Counted from the stretch's first letter, positions 10,738 to 46,368 are shown. The stretch is 64,000 bases of DNA from Hormiphora californensis (GCA_020137815.1 CM035362.1:2512729-2576728), one strand, 5' to 3'. The notes: generated by a model from the letters alone, not told the origin. Made by a program: numbers and translations.

Positions 10738-13700
10738 ATGGGAGATCTTAGGAGGGCGGACTCCCGGGAGAGAATCAATCACCTGCTCAGTGACATTAGA
10801 GGTAGGTGATGTGTCATGTGGTGACAATATAGTGACATAAAGGTATCAGTATAGTGGCATAAGAGGTAGGTTGTGAGAAGATATCAACCTTCCCTGAGAA
10901 TGAGAAATTGTGGTTTTGAACTGTTGTATGCACGCTCAACGGACACTGGACAGTACAGAATTTTCACCTTCATTTATTTATCCATAAACCTATAGCTCCT
11001 AACAACTATCCCCCTGTATAGACATTGTGAACGATCATGGTAGTGCTATTGATGAGCTGAAAGAGATAAAGAAGAAGAATGAAGAGATAGCGAAGACCAA
11101 GAAAAGGGTTGACATACCGTCAATCGTGGCAGGCACTAAAAAGTATGTGATATCTGTTGTGCAGTAGCTCACACTGCATTAGATTTCGTTCGGGTTCGGC
11201 AGATATCTGTTGTGTAGAAAGTACTGGGATTTTACTGATTACTGAAATTTTTAATGCTCCCTGTACCTGTTTGCTTTTCATCTATGAAACATTTCACCAT
11301 CCTCCTTCCTACTCTGTATTTTCCCCAGGAGTGAGATAGACATCCCTCACCGCCGCACTAAAGCTAGTGAACTACATGGTGAGATATTGAAGAGGAGCAA
11401 GTACAATAACAAAGAGGAGTATGAACCTGCCCCTAGTAGTATAACTAGTTCTACTGGGACAGATCCCATCCCCACTCCCATGGTAGGTTGTTAGCAATCA
11501 TTGTTTTTAGGAATCTTAGAACTTCCCACACCCATGGTACGTTTTCCAGCGCTTCAGGCATTGATAGGGGTTGTTAGTGGTCATTGTTTCTGATTGAAAA
11601 CTAGAAACCTAAGAACCTAGTAAAACCAGATAAAACAGATTTTCGTTCGTAATATGGACTCACTTCCTCCAGATTGAGCCAGAGAGAGTATACAATGTTA
11701 ACACCGCTCCACCACCACGCAACGGGGATCCGTCACCCATTGCGGATAAGCGGAATCTGAGAAGACAAAAAAGTATCGAGAGAAGAAGTAAGTCTGAAGT
11801 CTTCTGTCTCTGACGTGATAGTTTCTGCTCTTGCTGAATGGAATTGTGTTTGATTGTTCAGATCCATGATCCCTAATCAGTTCTTCACATAATCTTCACG
11901 ACTCGCTTGACGCTTCTCTAGCTCCCTTCTCCCCTGTTCGATCCCCTCTCTCCCCGTTCCGGGTTAAACATAACAACCTTTCTCCCCTGCTCAGAGATAA
12001 TAGACGCGATCAGAAAGAAAGCAACAGACCCACCACCACCAGCTCCAGATAACTCAACCTCGGACCCACCATCATCCCGACCTAGTAGAGAGAGAAGGCG
12101 ACCCCCGCCACCCATACGAGTTGAAGAGAGGAGGGCCCCAGAAACAGCAACTTCAGCTCCAAAAGCAGCACGATCTCCACCTCCCCCTAGGGAAACGAGG
12201 AGGTCTCGACCTACCACCCCTCTCACCCCCGGTATGTTGGAGTGTGATGATATGATGTGTTGAATTCAACACCTTTGTTTTGTTAAACGCCGGGGAGAGA
12301 GGGTCGAGCAAAATTAGGATATTTTGTTTTTATTATGATCCTTGATCCACTGCCAAATCCTAAAACTTGAATCTAGGTTTAGATCTTGTTGTTGTTTTAA
12401 GTTGGGTTTGTGACCGCAGACCCCGTCCTGTTCATTATTGTGAGATGTGTCTGGACGGAAACGCGCGTTGATTCAATCATTACGAAAGTGCACCTGTTCA
12501 GCATTTCAGATGTACACAGTACACAAAATGTATTCGGACAATCAATCAATCAATCAATCTAATCATTTGCCCCTTCTGACTTGTCAGTTGTGTCACACTG
12601 ATGAAAACTGAAAATACTGGGTCCCCAATTGTTGCACCCAGTTGTTCTAGATCAGATCGCTTGTTAGATGTCACATATCTCTCTCGAGTACTTAAATATG
12701 CAGCAGCACCCTGCACTGCAGTATGATCTTATTGGTAATAATTATAGAATCCTCGTATGCAGTATGTAATATGCATCAGTATAATCCTATTGCTGAGAAG
12801 TGAGCTAAAGCTGCAAATGAACTGGGGAGAACGGACATTGTGAAAGCATACCAGTCCGCAATCTAACCCTCTTTCTCTCTTTCCTTCTCTCTCTTTCCTT
12901 CTCTCTCCCACTCTCACTATCCTTTTCTTACCAAAGCTCTTTATTTGTTCAGCCGTATCGTCCTGTATCATCATCTTTTTATTTTGGCCTCTTCTTGCAT
13001 CCAAGATATTTAAAAAGGGCGCAAAGTTAACTTTTAACATAGCGTCCCGCTCCCTCTAAATCACGTAATGTGAGGAAATATCATTTTTTAGAAACATCGT
13101 GTGTTTTTTCGGCCAGCTGGCTCCCCTATTTAGACCGTATCTCATTTCACAATGTTGTTGGCTCGCTGCCAACGTCCCTTCAATTTTATTTTCCTCTTGG
13201 TCCTGTAATTTGTAAGCTTTCAAACTTTCAATTTTGTAAAGTTACAATTCAGTTGTTTTATAGAACATGTTTGATCCTCAGTTAGTTAGCTTCATTGCTT
13301 CGTATCTGTCTAAAAACTTGGAAAAACGTTCACATGGTAATTTGGTGGTTAACAATCGAGCCAATTCCGTCAGAGCGAGAACCGTGGTCAGAGAATTGGT
13401 CTGACATAGCCAATTAGCATTCCAATTAACCCTTTCTCTCATTCCCAGGTCGAGCGAAGACACCAGACTACCATTACCGAATAAGAAGGGACAGTGAGGG
13501 GTCTGTTGAGGTTGGGTACATTGAGGAGCACAGTGTGGAGACAGAATGGCAGGCAATCAGGAGTAGGAAAACCAGCAGCTCAAACGAAGGTAGAGATTGT
13601 GTGTGAATGATTTGATTGCTATACCTGCTAATTAATTGCTAATTGATCGCTAATTCATTAATAATTGATTGCTAATTGATTGCTAATTGATTGCTACCGC

Positions 13701-16700
13701 TAGCACCAAGAGCAGCACCTGCTGGCAGTTCCCTACCCCGAGGTAGTTTCCTTGGAGGTCCACGCAGGAAGATTGTTGTTGACCGCTGTGCCGATTGTGA
13801 GGGAGGAGGTAATTAATTAATTAGTTGCTAGATAATTAAATCAAATGATTAAGTGTTTGCTACATGTACGCATGCTATGCCTGACTTACTAATTGTCATG
13901 TCTGTTATACCTCCCCTCCCCTCTCAGATTCTCCCCCGGAGATTGAGATCCGGATCTGTAAGAAGGGAAGATGTCCCAAGCACGAGCCCGAGACCGATCT
14001 CTCCCTTTATTCCACCAATGTGTATAACACTGATAAACCTGCCCTGATGTGCGGGAACCCCAACCCACCAAGGAGATCTAGCTCCCTGAATAGGATCCCA
14101 CCTGAACCCCCACGAAGCAAGACAAAGAGTAAGTTGCACACGTCCAGGAACTTCCCCCGGACTGGTAGAGACTGAGAAGTGAGAGATCGTTCGATCCTTC
14201 ATCCTATACCACCTTCTAGGTAAAGCTAGGTACCTCTAGCTAAATAGGTATAGCTATTATTGACACCCCCTCGTTCCCCGCTAGGTGCTGTTGACACCCC
14301 AGCCTCCTCCACCCTCCCCCACTACCGGGCCCGTTCACCTGCAGCCATGGAACTGGAAAGAGTCACCAGGACTCTGAACATGCTAAAGGCAGAGGTTGAT
14401 AGTATTGTTAGAGATAGTAACGAGGACTTGCCTCTCAACGTCTCGTGAGTACTAAATTAATTAAATATGGGCGGGATATCAAGACAGTGCAATTATATAA
14501 TAAAGGGATCAATTTTAGACATCAGTAATTTCCATCAAATTATATTAAATTTAGAGCTAAATTTTTAACAAGTAAATAATAAATTTAGAACTAAAATCTA
14601 AACTTTCTTCTAGACTCCTACTAAACAGACCATTACAGAACCCAGCACCCACCCGTAAGAAACTAACAGCCTTCAGACCCCACCTCACAACCACAGACAC
14701 CCTGTCTGGACAGTACAAAACATCAACATCCAATTATAATTCTGGCACCCTGCCAGCCCAGAAACACTCTCACTACCTCTCCACCACTCCAGATATAATG
14801 AGATCCCTATCTCCCCTGATTGAGAGGAGTACCGGATCTTCCTCCCCTCTTGATCCTAGGATACGATCACCTAGATTGGGAGGGAGATCAAGATCAAACA
14901 GTGGGACATTTTGGGCTGACTCACCCCTTGTTGAGAGGGGTACCGGATCCTCCCCATCTCCAAGAAGATCTCTCTCCACCTCTACACCCAGATCTAGTGA
15001 GGGTAGGAGATCTTCCTCCACTGATGGGAGGAGGTCCCCTGGGGAATGGAACACCTCCCCTCTCCACAGAAGATCCCAATCACCTACTGGTAGACCTGAC
15101 AGAAGGTCCCAATCACCTACTGGCAGACCTGACAGAAGGTCCCAATCACCTGGAGGGGAAGGTAGACCTGACTCACCTGCGGGGGACAACCAATCAGTAG
15201 GTAGCGGGAGGAGGTCCCCCATTGCATTCAGAAATAGTGGCAGTATTATAGTTCCAGAGGTCAGACAGTCAACTGAACGGTTGAATTTCTTATCACCTCC
15301 CGTCACACCCATCAGACGATCTCCCTCACCTACTCCTTCATCAAAATCTTCATCCACATCTTCATCCAAGTCTTCTAAATCATCATCAGAAGATCTGGTT
15401 GGACTACGTAAACCTACCAAAGTGTACTCTAAATCTGCCTCCGAGACTACTGCAACAGACGCACAGCAGTTATATGCCCGACGAAATGACATCCGCTACA
15501 CAATATCCAAACCTAGTGTTCACACCGCACCGACTATAACACTCTACAGAGACGGGGTAGTTTCACCCTTCCAACCCATATCATTGACTGATACACGACT
15601 TATTGTTAGTTCTCCGAGGGAGGGTAATTATGAGTTGGTTCACACTCCAGATGTGTTTGAGAATACTGTCAACTCACCTGCTGAATAGAGTGGTTAGGAC
15701 ACCTAAAGATTTAGGGGGTGTTTCTTTAGTTTTAGGAAAACAGAAATTCAGACAGAAATTCAGACAGAACTCCAGAAATTCAGAGATTCAGAAATTCTAC
15801 TAAGCTAGTACAGAGACATGGATTAATATTTTGTACAGATTCAGAAACTAACCCACCACTTCCCTCAGGATAACAGATTCACCACGACCCTACTCTCCCT
15901 ACCACCCGGACAAGACACCCTACTACCGTGCTCGCTACCACTCTGAACCCCAGTCCCCAACCGGCCAGAACGATGCCACAACATCAACCACTGACATCCT
16001 AAACCCTCGATCCTCCAAACCCTACACTCCCAAAGAAGCTCCGATCAAGGAAACGAAGAGGTCATCCCCTAAACCTCTCCTTCTATCAACGCATACCCTA
16101 GAAGTACCCAATGATGACCTCAGCACCCCGCTTTTCACTCTGGAAATGGAAACTGAGACTTTATCCGATGCATCCCCGACAGTGTCATATAATAAGGTGG
16201 CACCTGTTCAGAATCAATTCTATGATATGGATCATTATGAATCTGAGTGTGATCTCGGAGCAGGGGTTAGTAGTTTCCATATGAATGTTAACCAGGGCCC
16301 TGGGTTACCTAAAAGGGAGGAACAATTGTTGACCCCACCTCCCCTACCACCGCGAGAAGGGGAGGAGGAGGATGAGGAGGAAGAGGAGGAGGGGGTAAAT
16401 GGTATCACTCTAAAAGGAGAAAACTTGTTCGATCCGTTCCACATTGGTACAACCTATGTCATCCTGTCTAGGCAGAATCATGGTCGGTTCAAGTTTTCAA
16501 CCACTCCTGACCCAAACAGATCTCTTCCTGGAAGTCCCAGGGGTGCCCGAAGTGCCCGATCCGTACCATCCCCAGACCTCATGCCCCCAGGAAGTCCTGC
16601 TTCCAGTTTTAGAGGTAGAAGCCCAAACTCTACCCTGCCCCGTGGTGTTGCCAGCCCAAACTCTACCCTACCCCGTGGTGTTGCCACCCCAAACTCAACC

Positions 16701-17498
16701 CTACCAAGAGGCACGCCCGCTGGATCACCTGCCCGAGAGCTCTCCCCGGGACCAGGACCTGTTATCCGACCAATTGAGGCTGCTACAACCCAGGCAAGTC
16801 CGATGAACGGGGATGTACTGCACTCCCCTGTTGCGGTGATGCCACCTAAACGAGAACTCTACAAACCGAGATCCCTTGCTGGGTCCCTCGCCTCCCTAAA
16901 TCTCTCCAAAACAGATCTGAACAAGAGTGGTGGTGGTAGACCTGGTTCTAGTTTCTCTCCTCCCCTCATCCCACCCAGATCTGCAGCACGGGATCAGTCT
17001 CTTCCTAGAAGCCCAGAACAACAACTCCGCAAATTTAACAGGCCTGTAAAAGAACCAGCATTCAGGGAAGTCGCAGTGGATGTTCCTAATGCCCCTCCAC
17101 CGGTAATCAATACCAGGAAACCCTCCATACAGGAAGTGGAGATGGAGAAGAAGAACCCGGCTGCACGGCAGTACCACCTCCAGAATCTATCCTCTCCTAA
17201 TTCTTCCTTCCGATCCTCCTCCCCCAGTAATAACAGGGGGAACTCCCTGAGACGGAAGATCCCTGAGGTTAGGATGCTTGGTGGTGAATGGAAAGAGTTA
17301 GCTCAGAGATTAGGGTATGATAACTCTCACATTGCTAGCTTCTCAGTGGACTATCCTAACCCAGGACAGGCTCTGTTAGATCATTGGTCGAAACAGAAAG
17401 ACGCTAATTTAGATGAGCTATTGTATCATATGAAGGAGTTGGGACTTTGGAAAACAGCTGATACGTTAGACAAAACTTTTGATGATATTGCTGTGTAG
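10738..17498 (+). CDS. Disordered scaffold-like protein with C-terminal death domain
   Basis: Exons in consistent phase: 10738-10801, 11022-11142, 11329-11482, 11673-11787, 11995-12231, 13449-13589, 13704-13808, 13928-14128, 14285-14444, 14614 to about 15620, and a last exon from 15869 to the stop at 17498. The N-terminus is a short charged helical region (about 60 residues). The long middle is Ser/Pro/Arg-rich, with tandem RRSQSPTGRPD units in the tenth exon and SPNSTLPRGVA units in the last. The final 75 residues (WKELAQRLGYDNSHIASF onward) match the death-domain fold, a helical adaptor of apoptosis, NF-kB and netrin-receptor signalling (family knowledge). No ZU5, ankyrin or kinase domain is present, so the partner is unknown. 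The tenth exon reads into TAG at 15686-15688 and no donor of the right phase was found, so that join is unresolved. Confidence 0.7.
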
Positions 17499-18218
17499 GA
17501 ATATTGGTAGGAGTGTTGTACTTATCACATTTTACATTTGATCCCTTCATCTGACATCAATATATTGAGTTTAGGTTCTGTGCGAGTAAATCTATTGAGA
17601 CATTTTTATTATTTACATGTTGTTATGACGTCAGAACTAGTTTGTGGACTGTGGTTTCGTCTTGGCCGTGTTTATACTTTATACAGATAGAAAATGCAGG
17701 CACAACTGCAAATAGGTAGATCAGTATGAGTGTGAGTTTTGACATCAGATGATTCATATTTCATGATCTGGATTCGATCATTCAGACACCATTGCAATTG
17801 CATTTATGAATTGCATCATTGAAATGAATTGCATTGTTTATTGCTACTATCGCCAATATTGTACCACCAATTTTTAAGATGTTTTATTTATCAACCGGAA
17901 TTGTGGTGGTACTTGGTAAAATGGATAATTTTGGTTTTAAGCTCTGGCAAGCGCCATTCGTGGCGCGCAAATATTTTACGCGCGTAACAAAACAGCATAC
18001 CGCGCGCGTTTATTTTTATAAAATTTTACTTTTTACATTCTGGCCCGGCCCGGTCGCGATTTTGTTTTTTAAAATATTTTTCTCGCTGTTTTTTATTTTT
18101 CCGCTACAAGGGCTCTGCTAGGATTTTCCTTAAAGTTGGTAGACACAGAGCCCAATTATAGTATAAACCATACTATTTTCGGAAGGATTTGAGACCTAAA
18201 ATAATTAAATCAGAAATA
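17499..18218. other. Intergenic, between death-domain and exchanger genes
   Basis: AT-rich 3' flank followed by a GC-alternating stretch (17940-18060) with many CGCGCG steps. The exchanger start lies at its end. No other gene. Confidence 0.6.
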
Positions 18219-28967
<10,749 letters not shown>

Positions 28968-30122
28968 GAATGTGGTACTATAGGATGTATTATAGGGACA
29001 GCAGTTTCCGGATCGTTATATATGGATCGTTAGAGATCGTTGCGTTGCATTGATATGGCGATGGCCATGCACCCCTCATACACCCATTATTATTTGTGAG
29101 GTTTTTGTGAGAAGTAGAAAGATGTATGCTAAGTTTATTGCAGCAGGCTGCTAGGGTCATGGATCTGCAGAATCAGATTTGTTGGGCGAATATTTGATGG
29201 TACAGCTCGTCTTACAAGTTGAGGTCTGTGTTTTTAACCCCATCGCGTTTTGTAAATATTGTTTTGTGTTTAAACTTTAAAGTGAGGGCCCAGTAAGGGA
29301 CATGTCTGTAACTGTGAGTCTTGCTTGGAGAGAGATATTGGTATTTTTTTGCTGACTGGGCCAGTGACAGTGTGTTAATTTTGTTCTATGTTCGATAACA
29401 TGTCATTCAAGACCGATTATGTACGTGTCAAATTTCAATAACTTACACTATACCTATTAGGCTAAATTAATTATTGATGCTTTTCGGTGAATTAGATTAT
29501 GAATACTGCCAGTTTCAGTTTTAATTCTTATCTTAATGGTATTCAGTTGAAGTTAAAGTTTAAACCAGTGGCAGTTTGAAATTGGTTGTTTTTGTTTTTC
29601 AATTTGATTAAAATTGTAATGGAGCGTTTTACTTTGACTGGTAAGTCGGAAGAACCTGTCCGTTCCTCTCATGAGCGCTCATGAGTGTATCATGAGTGTG
29701 TCATGAGTGTATCATGAGTGTATCATGAGCGCTCATGAGACGTTTTTAGGTGTTTCAACGTCTCATGAGCGCTCATGAGTGTATCATGAGTGTGTCATGA
29801 GTGTATCATGAGCGCTCATGAGTGCTCATGAGACCTTGCTCATGAGCGCTCATGAGACATATGTCTCATCCCATCTCTGTTTCAATGTCTCATGAGCGCT
29901 CATGAGACGTTTTGACCTACATGTGCTCATGAGTGTATCATGAGACATGTCTCATGAGACGTTAGGGTTAGGGTTATGGTTGGGTTTAGGGTTGGGCTAG
30001 GGTTAGGGCTTTCCTTTAGGTCTAGGGACCCGTAGGGACAGGGTTAGGGTTGACCCATAGGCTTGGACCTAGCCCTACCCTCTACGGGTCCCTAGACCTA
30101 AAGGAAAGCCCTAACCCTAGCC

Positions 30123-30993
30123 GGTAAGTCGGAAGAACCTGTCCGTTCCTCTCATGAGCGCTCATGAGTGTATCATGAGTGTGTCATGAGTGTATCATGA
30201 GTGTATCATGAGCGCTCATGAGACGTTTTTAGGTGTTTCAACGTCTCATGAGCGCTCATGAGTGTATCATGAGTGTGTCATGAGTGTATCATGAGCGCTC
30301 ATGAGTGCTCATGAGACCTTGCTCATGAGCGCTCATGAGACATATGTCTCATCCCATCTCTGTTTCAATGCCTCATGAGCGCTCATGAGACGTTTTGACC
30401 TACATGTGCTCATGAGTGTATCATGAGACATGTCTCATGAGACATATGTCTCATGAGACGTTAGGGTTAGGGTTATGGTTGGGTTTAGGGTTGGGCTAGG
30501 GTTAGGGCTTTCCTTTAGGTCTAGGGACCCGTAGGGATAGGGTTAGGGTTGACCCATAGGCTTGGACCTAGCCCTACCCTCTACGGGTCCCTAGACCTAA
30601 AGGAAAGCCCTAACCCTAGCCCAACCCTAAACCCAACCATAACCCTAACCCTAACGTCTCATGAGACATATGTCTCATGAGACATGTGCTCATGATACAC
30701 TCATGAGCACATGTAGGTCAAAACGTCTCATGAGCGCTCATGAGACATTGAAACAGAGATGGGATGAGACATATGTCTCATGAGCGCTCATGAGCAAGGT
30801 CTCATGAGCACTCATGAGCGCTCATGATACACTCATGACACACTCATGATACACTCATGAGCGCTCATGAGACGTTGAAACACCTAAAAACGTCTCATGA
30901 GCGCTCATGATACACTCATGATACACTCATGACACACTCATGATACACTCATGAGCGCTCATGAGAGGAACGGACAGGTTCTTCCGACTTACC
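30123..30993. mobile_element. Nested copy of the same fold-back family
   Basis: It has the same GGTAAGTCGG termini, inverted, and its own perfect 8-bp duplication CCCTAGCC at 30115-30122 and 30994-31001. It therefore inserted into the older copy, splitting the telomere-like (TTAGGG-related) centre of the host element. Confidence 0.9.
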
Positions 30994-31324
30994 CCCTAGC
31001 CCAACCCTAAACCCAACCATAACCCTAACCCTAACGTCTCATGAGACATATGTCTCATGAGACATGTCTCATGATACACTCATGAGCACATGTAGGTCAA
31101 AACGTCTCATGAGCGCTCATGAGACATTGAAACAGAGATGGGATGAGACATATGTCTCATGAGCGCTCATGAGCAAGGTCTCATGAGCACTCATGAGCGC
31201 TCATGATACACTCATGACACACTCATGACACACTCATGAGCGCTCATGAGACGTTGAAACACCTAAAAACGTCTCATGAGCGCTCATGATACACTCATGA
31301 TACACTCATGACACACTCATGATA

Positions 31325-31718
31325 GGGTCACCACACACCAAAGTTAAAATTAAAATTAAAATTTGACGTTTTTGGTCATAACTCTGCCATTTCTTGGCAA
31401 AATTGCTTCTTTTTGGGCTCTTTTGAAAGAGGGCATCGAGCCCGTTCTGAAAAGCTCAAGAAACTTAAAATCGGTGCAGAGTGCGCAGCGTTAAGGCGCA
31501 TAATGCGCACGTTAAAATTTTAAAATTTTAACGCACACATTTTGCACTGTAACGCCGCGCATTTTGCGCGGATTTCAAGTTTTTTGAGCTGTTCAGAACG
31601 GGCTCGATGCCCTCTTTCCAACAAGCCCAAAATGAAGCAATTTTGCGAAGAAATGGCAGAGTTATGACCAAAAACGTCAAATTTTAATTTTAATTTTAAC
31701 TTTGGTGTGTGGTGACCC
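31325..31718. mobile_element. Palindromic MITE nested in the fold-back element
   Basis: The arms beginning GGGTCACCACACACCAAAG and ending CTTTGGTGTGTGGTGACCC are complementary over most of their length, about 395 bp in all. Comparison with the intact left arm of the host shows the interrupted sequence GATACACTC, with a possible imperfect TA duplication as in Tc1/mariner elements. No coding capacity. Confidence 0.85.
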
Positions 31719-31983
31719 CAACACTCATGAGCGCTCATGAGAGGAACGGACAGGTTCTTCCGACTTACCCTTTGACTTGCATATGTTCCACTTGCCAAAT
31801 TCCTAAGTGTACTACTAAATTTCAGTAAAACGCAAAATTATTTTTTCTTCGCTGCAAATGCTTGCCGCGCAAAATAAAGATTCATTTATTGATGCGCGTC
31901 CAAAAATCACTGCGAGTGCAGCGCGCAGCAAAGTCAAAACCTAAAATTTACACCGTTTTGTGACATTTTCAACCCACTTAGTC

Positions 31984-33528
31984 ATGGTTAGTACGGCTTC
32001 AATCCTCGGGAAAAGAAAGCGAGTGAGTAAGAAGAATAAGAAAGCATGGAGGAAGCACACAGAGATCGGGGATGTTGAAAAATTCCTTGAAGAGAGGCTC
32101 CGGGAGGAACGGACGGGAGGAAATCCAACAGAAAAAAGCAACAAAGACCTCTTTTACATCGACAAAACCGACATCTTTGAGACCACAAAAAGCAAACTTT
32201 CAAATCTCAAGTGTCACTCAGATCTTCAAGTTGACACCCGCGTCGCACCTGTAGGTGGATATTCGGGGCCGAGCAAACGGAAAAAGAAGAAGCGAAAAAC
32301 ATCTCTCTCGTGCGATCCACCTCCTGCTAAACCTGTCTCAGCAAAAACAGGAAAATATGACCTCTGGGGTACTGCACCCACACACAACAAACGGCAACAG
32401 GATCCTTGTCTCCCACCACCCGTTAAACCGCCCCAACAATACAAGATATCGGATTCAAAGCTTCCCGCAGTTGAACCTCCACACCCAGGTGCCTCTTATA
32501 ATCCCTCTTTTAAACAACACCAGGAGCTCCTTCAGACCGCGCTTGAGGTAGAGGAAAGAAGGGAGAAGGCCAAGATCAAAGCGACCAAAGATGCAGCTCC
32601 TCCCATCAGAATCACTGAGGAGCAATATCTGCAAGAAATGAGTATTGGTCTTAACAAGGAGGAGGAAAGTGAGAGTGAGGAGAAAGAGAAAGAAGAGGAT
32701 GACGAGGAATCGTTTGCTCCTAAACCCGTGGTAGTTCAAAGGAAGACCCGGGCCCAGCGAAACAGGGAGAAGGCAGAAAAGCAAAAGGCAGCGGAATTTG
32801 CAGCTGCAAAGACTGAGAAGCAGCTAGCTAAACAGTTGAACAGAGTTAAAGCCATCAAACGAGAGATAACTGTTGAGGAACGAAAGATGGCAGCGATAAC
32901 AGCAGAGAGACAGGAGAAAAAGGAGGTGAATGCCGTCCGACCAGGAAAGTATGGTCCAGGGAAGTTGATTGAAGAGCAGCCTGAGTTTCAGTTACCCGAG
33001 GAGGTGAGCAGTTCACTAAGGAAACTTGCAGTACCAACTAACAGCATCCAGGAGAGGTGAGTGTGATATATTTTTTGTTACAATTGTTTTACAATTCTAG
33101 TTGTTAAATTCTGTGGCCTGTGTGATCAATGATCAGAATACTGAATAATGGGCACATTTCCAAACTCTCGTAATTTATAAGGCGTCCCTACTCGCTTTAT
33201 CTCAATAAATATCACAAGGTCAACTGAATAGAATACTGAACTCGCCCTGAGTCCTAAATTTAACTCGTATATCTCAAGTTTAAATAGATTACTGAACTCC
33301 CCCTCGATTCTAAATTCTAAATTTAATCCAACTTTCAGGTTCCTGAGCATGCAGAAACGAAATCTGATTGAAGTTCGGAAAAAGGTGAACCCCCACCGGA
33401 AATACAAGTTGAAAGAAGTAGAAAAATGGAGGAAAAAGTTACCCAAAGAGATTTTGGAGTTGACTAAAACTAAGCCCAAGAAGAAACAGAACAAGATGAA
33501 GAAGAAGACAATCAAAGTTACCGAGTGA
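31984..33528 (+). CDS. NOP53: Ribosome biogenesis protein NOP53
   Basis: Two exons, 31984-33056 and 33339-33528, joined in phase 2, give 420 residues (human about 478). The N-terminus has a nucleolar-type basic stretch and the family block KKNKKAWRKHTEIGDVEKFL. The centre is charged, with Glu-rich and Lys-rich segments typical of the family; the second exon carries the conserved C-terminal block FLSMQKRNLIEVRKKVN and ends in a very basic tail. NOP53 works in 60S subunit maturation, linking the RNA exosome and Mtr4 to pre-60S particles in the nucleolus (family knowledge). The ATG at 31984 is preferred; an in-frame GTG further upstream is not a credible start. The reading frame is intact. Confidence 0.93.
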
Positions 33529-33905
33529 TTTTTAGCCAATTTTAACGTCTGTTTTTAGTGGATGGTGTTGGGGTCTAACTTATTATCTTTTAATTTTCTT
33601 AATTGAAATTGCGTCTCCTCATTTCTCTGACAACCCAATGTGCCCCCTCCTAACTTAACCTCTTACCTGCCCTCCTCCTCTCAAATAATCCCCGGCAACC
33701 CTCCACTCCTACTTTCTCCCTAGCTAAAATCTCCCGGCTTCCCCTCCCCCTCGCATTTAAACCTCACTCTAACCTCCACTCTCTCCTCACCTCCCCCTCT
33801 CCGTAGCATGGTGGGTATGATGGAAGGCAACCTTCCTCCCTCCCAGGCCCCCCTCCCCTCACTCTAACCTCCACCCTCACCTCACTTCCCTCCAATCTCC
33901 GTAGC

Positions 33906-45016
<11,111 letters not shown>

Positions 45017-46368
45017 AGAAGTAATTCCTGTCTGGGACGGGATACCACTGGGATTTGTGCCGTTAGTTGACAATATAATATGGGATTAGATATTTTCAAA
45101 CACTGTGGGATTGTTAGTTGCTGTGCAGCGTGTATTTAGTGATAGAGAGATTGTGCAGGGTGTTATACATTTCAATCCGGATGTTATTGATATGGTTCAA
45201 TTATTTTGGGACACCCTTTATAATTGAGTACTGTAAATTAGTTAGACTCAAATGTGTTGAATTATAAAAGTAACTGAATTGTAAAGAATATTGCAATAGT
45301 TTTTTGGTAAAGATAGAGAGAGAAAGTTTTGTTTGTATTTGTACACAGCTAATCAATTTACAGTGCTACAATGTATACAAATTCTATTTAAGTCGTCAGT
45401 CGTCTGTAAATACTGAGGTTTAAAGCTATTATTTAGCTCTAGAAACTGTATGTTACGTGTTTTGATACCCGTTTGATACTGAATTTTTGCTTTGAAATGT
45501 TACAATTTTTCATAAATCACGGTATTATAAGACGATGAAAAGAACTGCCTATTATTTTGCTTCCCTCTCTCAACCCCTTTGTCCGAACACGGGATACAAA
45601 AACAAAGTCCCCAGGTCCAGGATAAATCAATACCCCCAATAGACCCAACACTTTTTTAAAATATTTTCTAACAAAAACCATGTTCCCCTTTTTAGCTAAA
45701 TGTCTGCAAGTATTCCCGAAGTTTCTTGAATTGTTCATACGGACACAGTGTCAGACGACTCAAGAAGTCTCCATCTATAACAGCGATCACTGATTGTGTG
45801 TATCAGGACCCCCTGCCCCGCCCTTCTCGCTTCAAAAAAAGAACACAAGTTGTCGGCTGAAAGCGTGTCGTCAACATTTCAGTCCGTCTAAATTGGACGG
45901 CTTACTTTCTGTACACATTTTCACCATGTATTCCACCACGCAGCGCTATGTGCCACACCCTGTCACACATTTCTGTCTCTTTCACCTCGGGCGCGCTCAC
46001 CGAACGCATTTCTTGTGTCGAGAATACAACTCTTTTCGCGCGCGCCTTTAATTCTGGCATTCTGCCTGACTCGACTGCAAATCCAGTTTGACTTTGCAAT
46101 TTGCTGACACAATTCTGGTTTATCTGCCCATTATGTATTATCCCAGTGGCCAGTGATAACGCTCTACCACTCTCTCTCCTTGTCAGTTTCATATTCTGTC
46201 ACGTGATTGTGCAGTGAGCGACAGAATGTGTGCAGATTGTTAGATCACATGATATGAATCATATCATATGATCGCTATTTATACCTACATCGTTAAGTAG
46301 TGTGGCAGTTATCTCTCTTGAAGTATGGTGATATTTCTTCTCTCTATCTGTGTCTCTCTATCTGTGTC

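Larger units (their letters stand above)
29640..31769. mobile_element. Fold-back transposon with nested copies, TIR GGTAAGTCGGAAG
   Basis: The left end GGTAAGTCGGAAGAACCTG is mirrored by the right end CAGGTTCTTCCGACTTACC. An 8-bp duplication CTTTGACT flanks it at 29632-29639 and 31770-31777. Both arms are packed with CTCATGAGCGCTCATGAG palindromes and ATCATGAGTG units. No transposase is present. Eight-bp duplications are made by several DNA-transposon superfamilies (hAT, P, Merlin), so I do not assign one. It lies between the exchanger and NOP53 genes. Confidence 0.9.

Noticed and set aside
29960-31040. True telomere or chromosome end
   Set aside because: The telomere-like units are short, degenerate, occur in both orientations and lie within a flanked transposon.
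31960-31983. Upstream GTG start for NOP53
   Set aside because: Eukaryotic initiation at GTG is not expected and the ATG at 31984 begins a family-like N-terminus.
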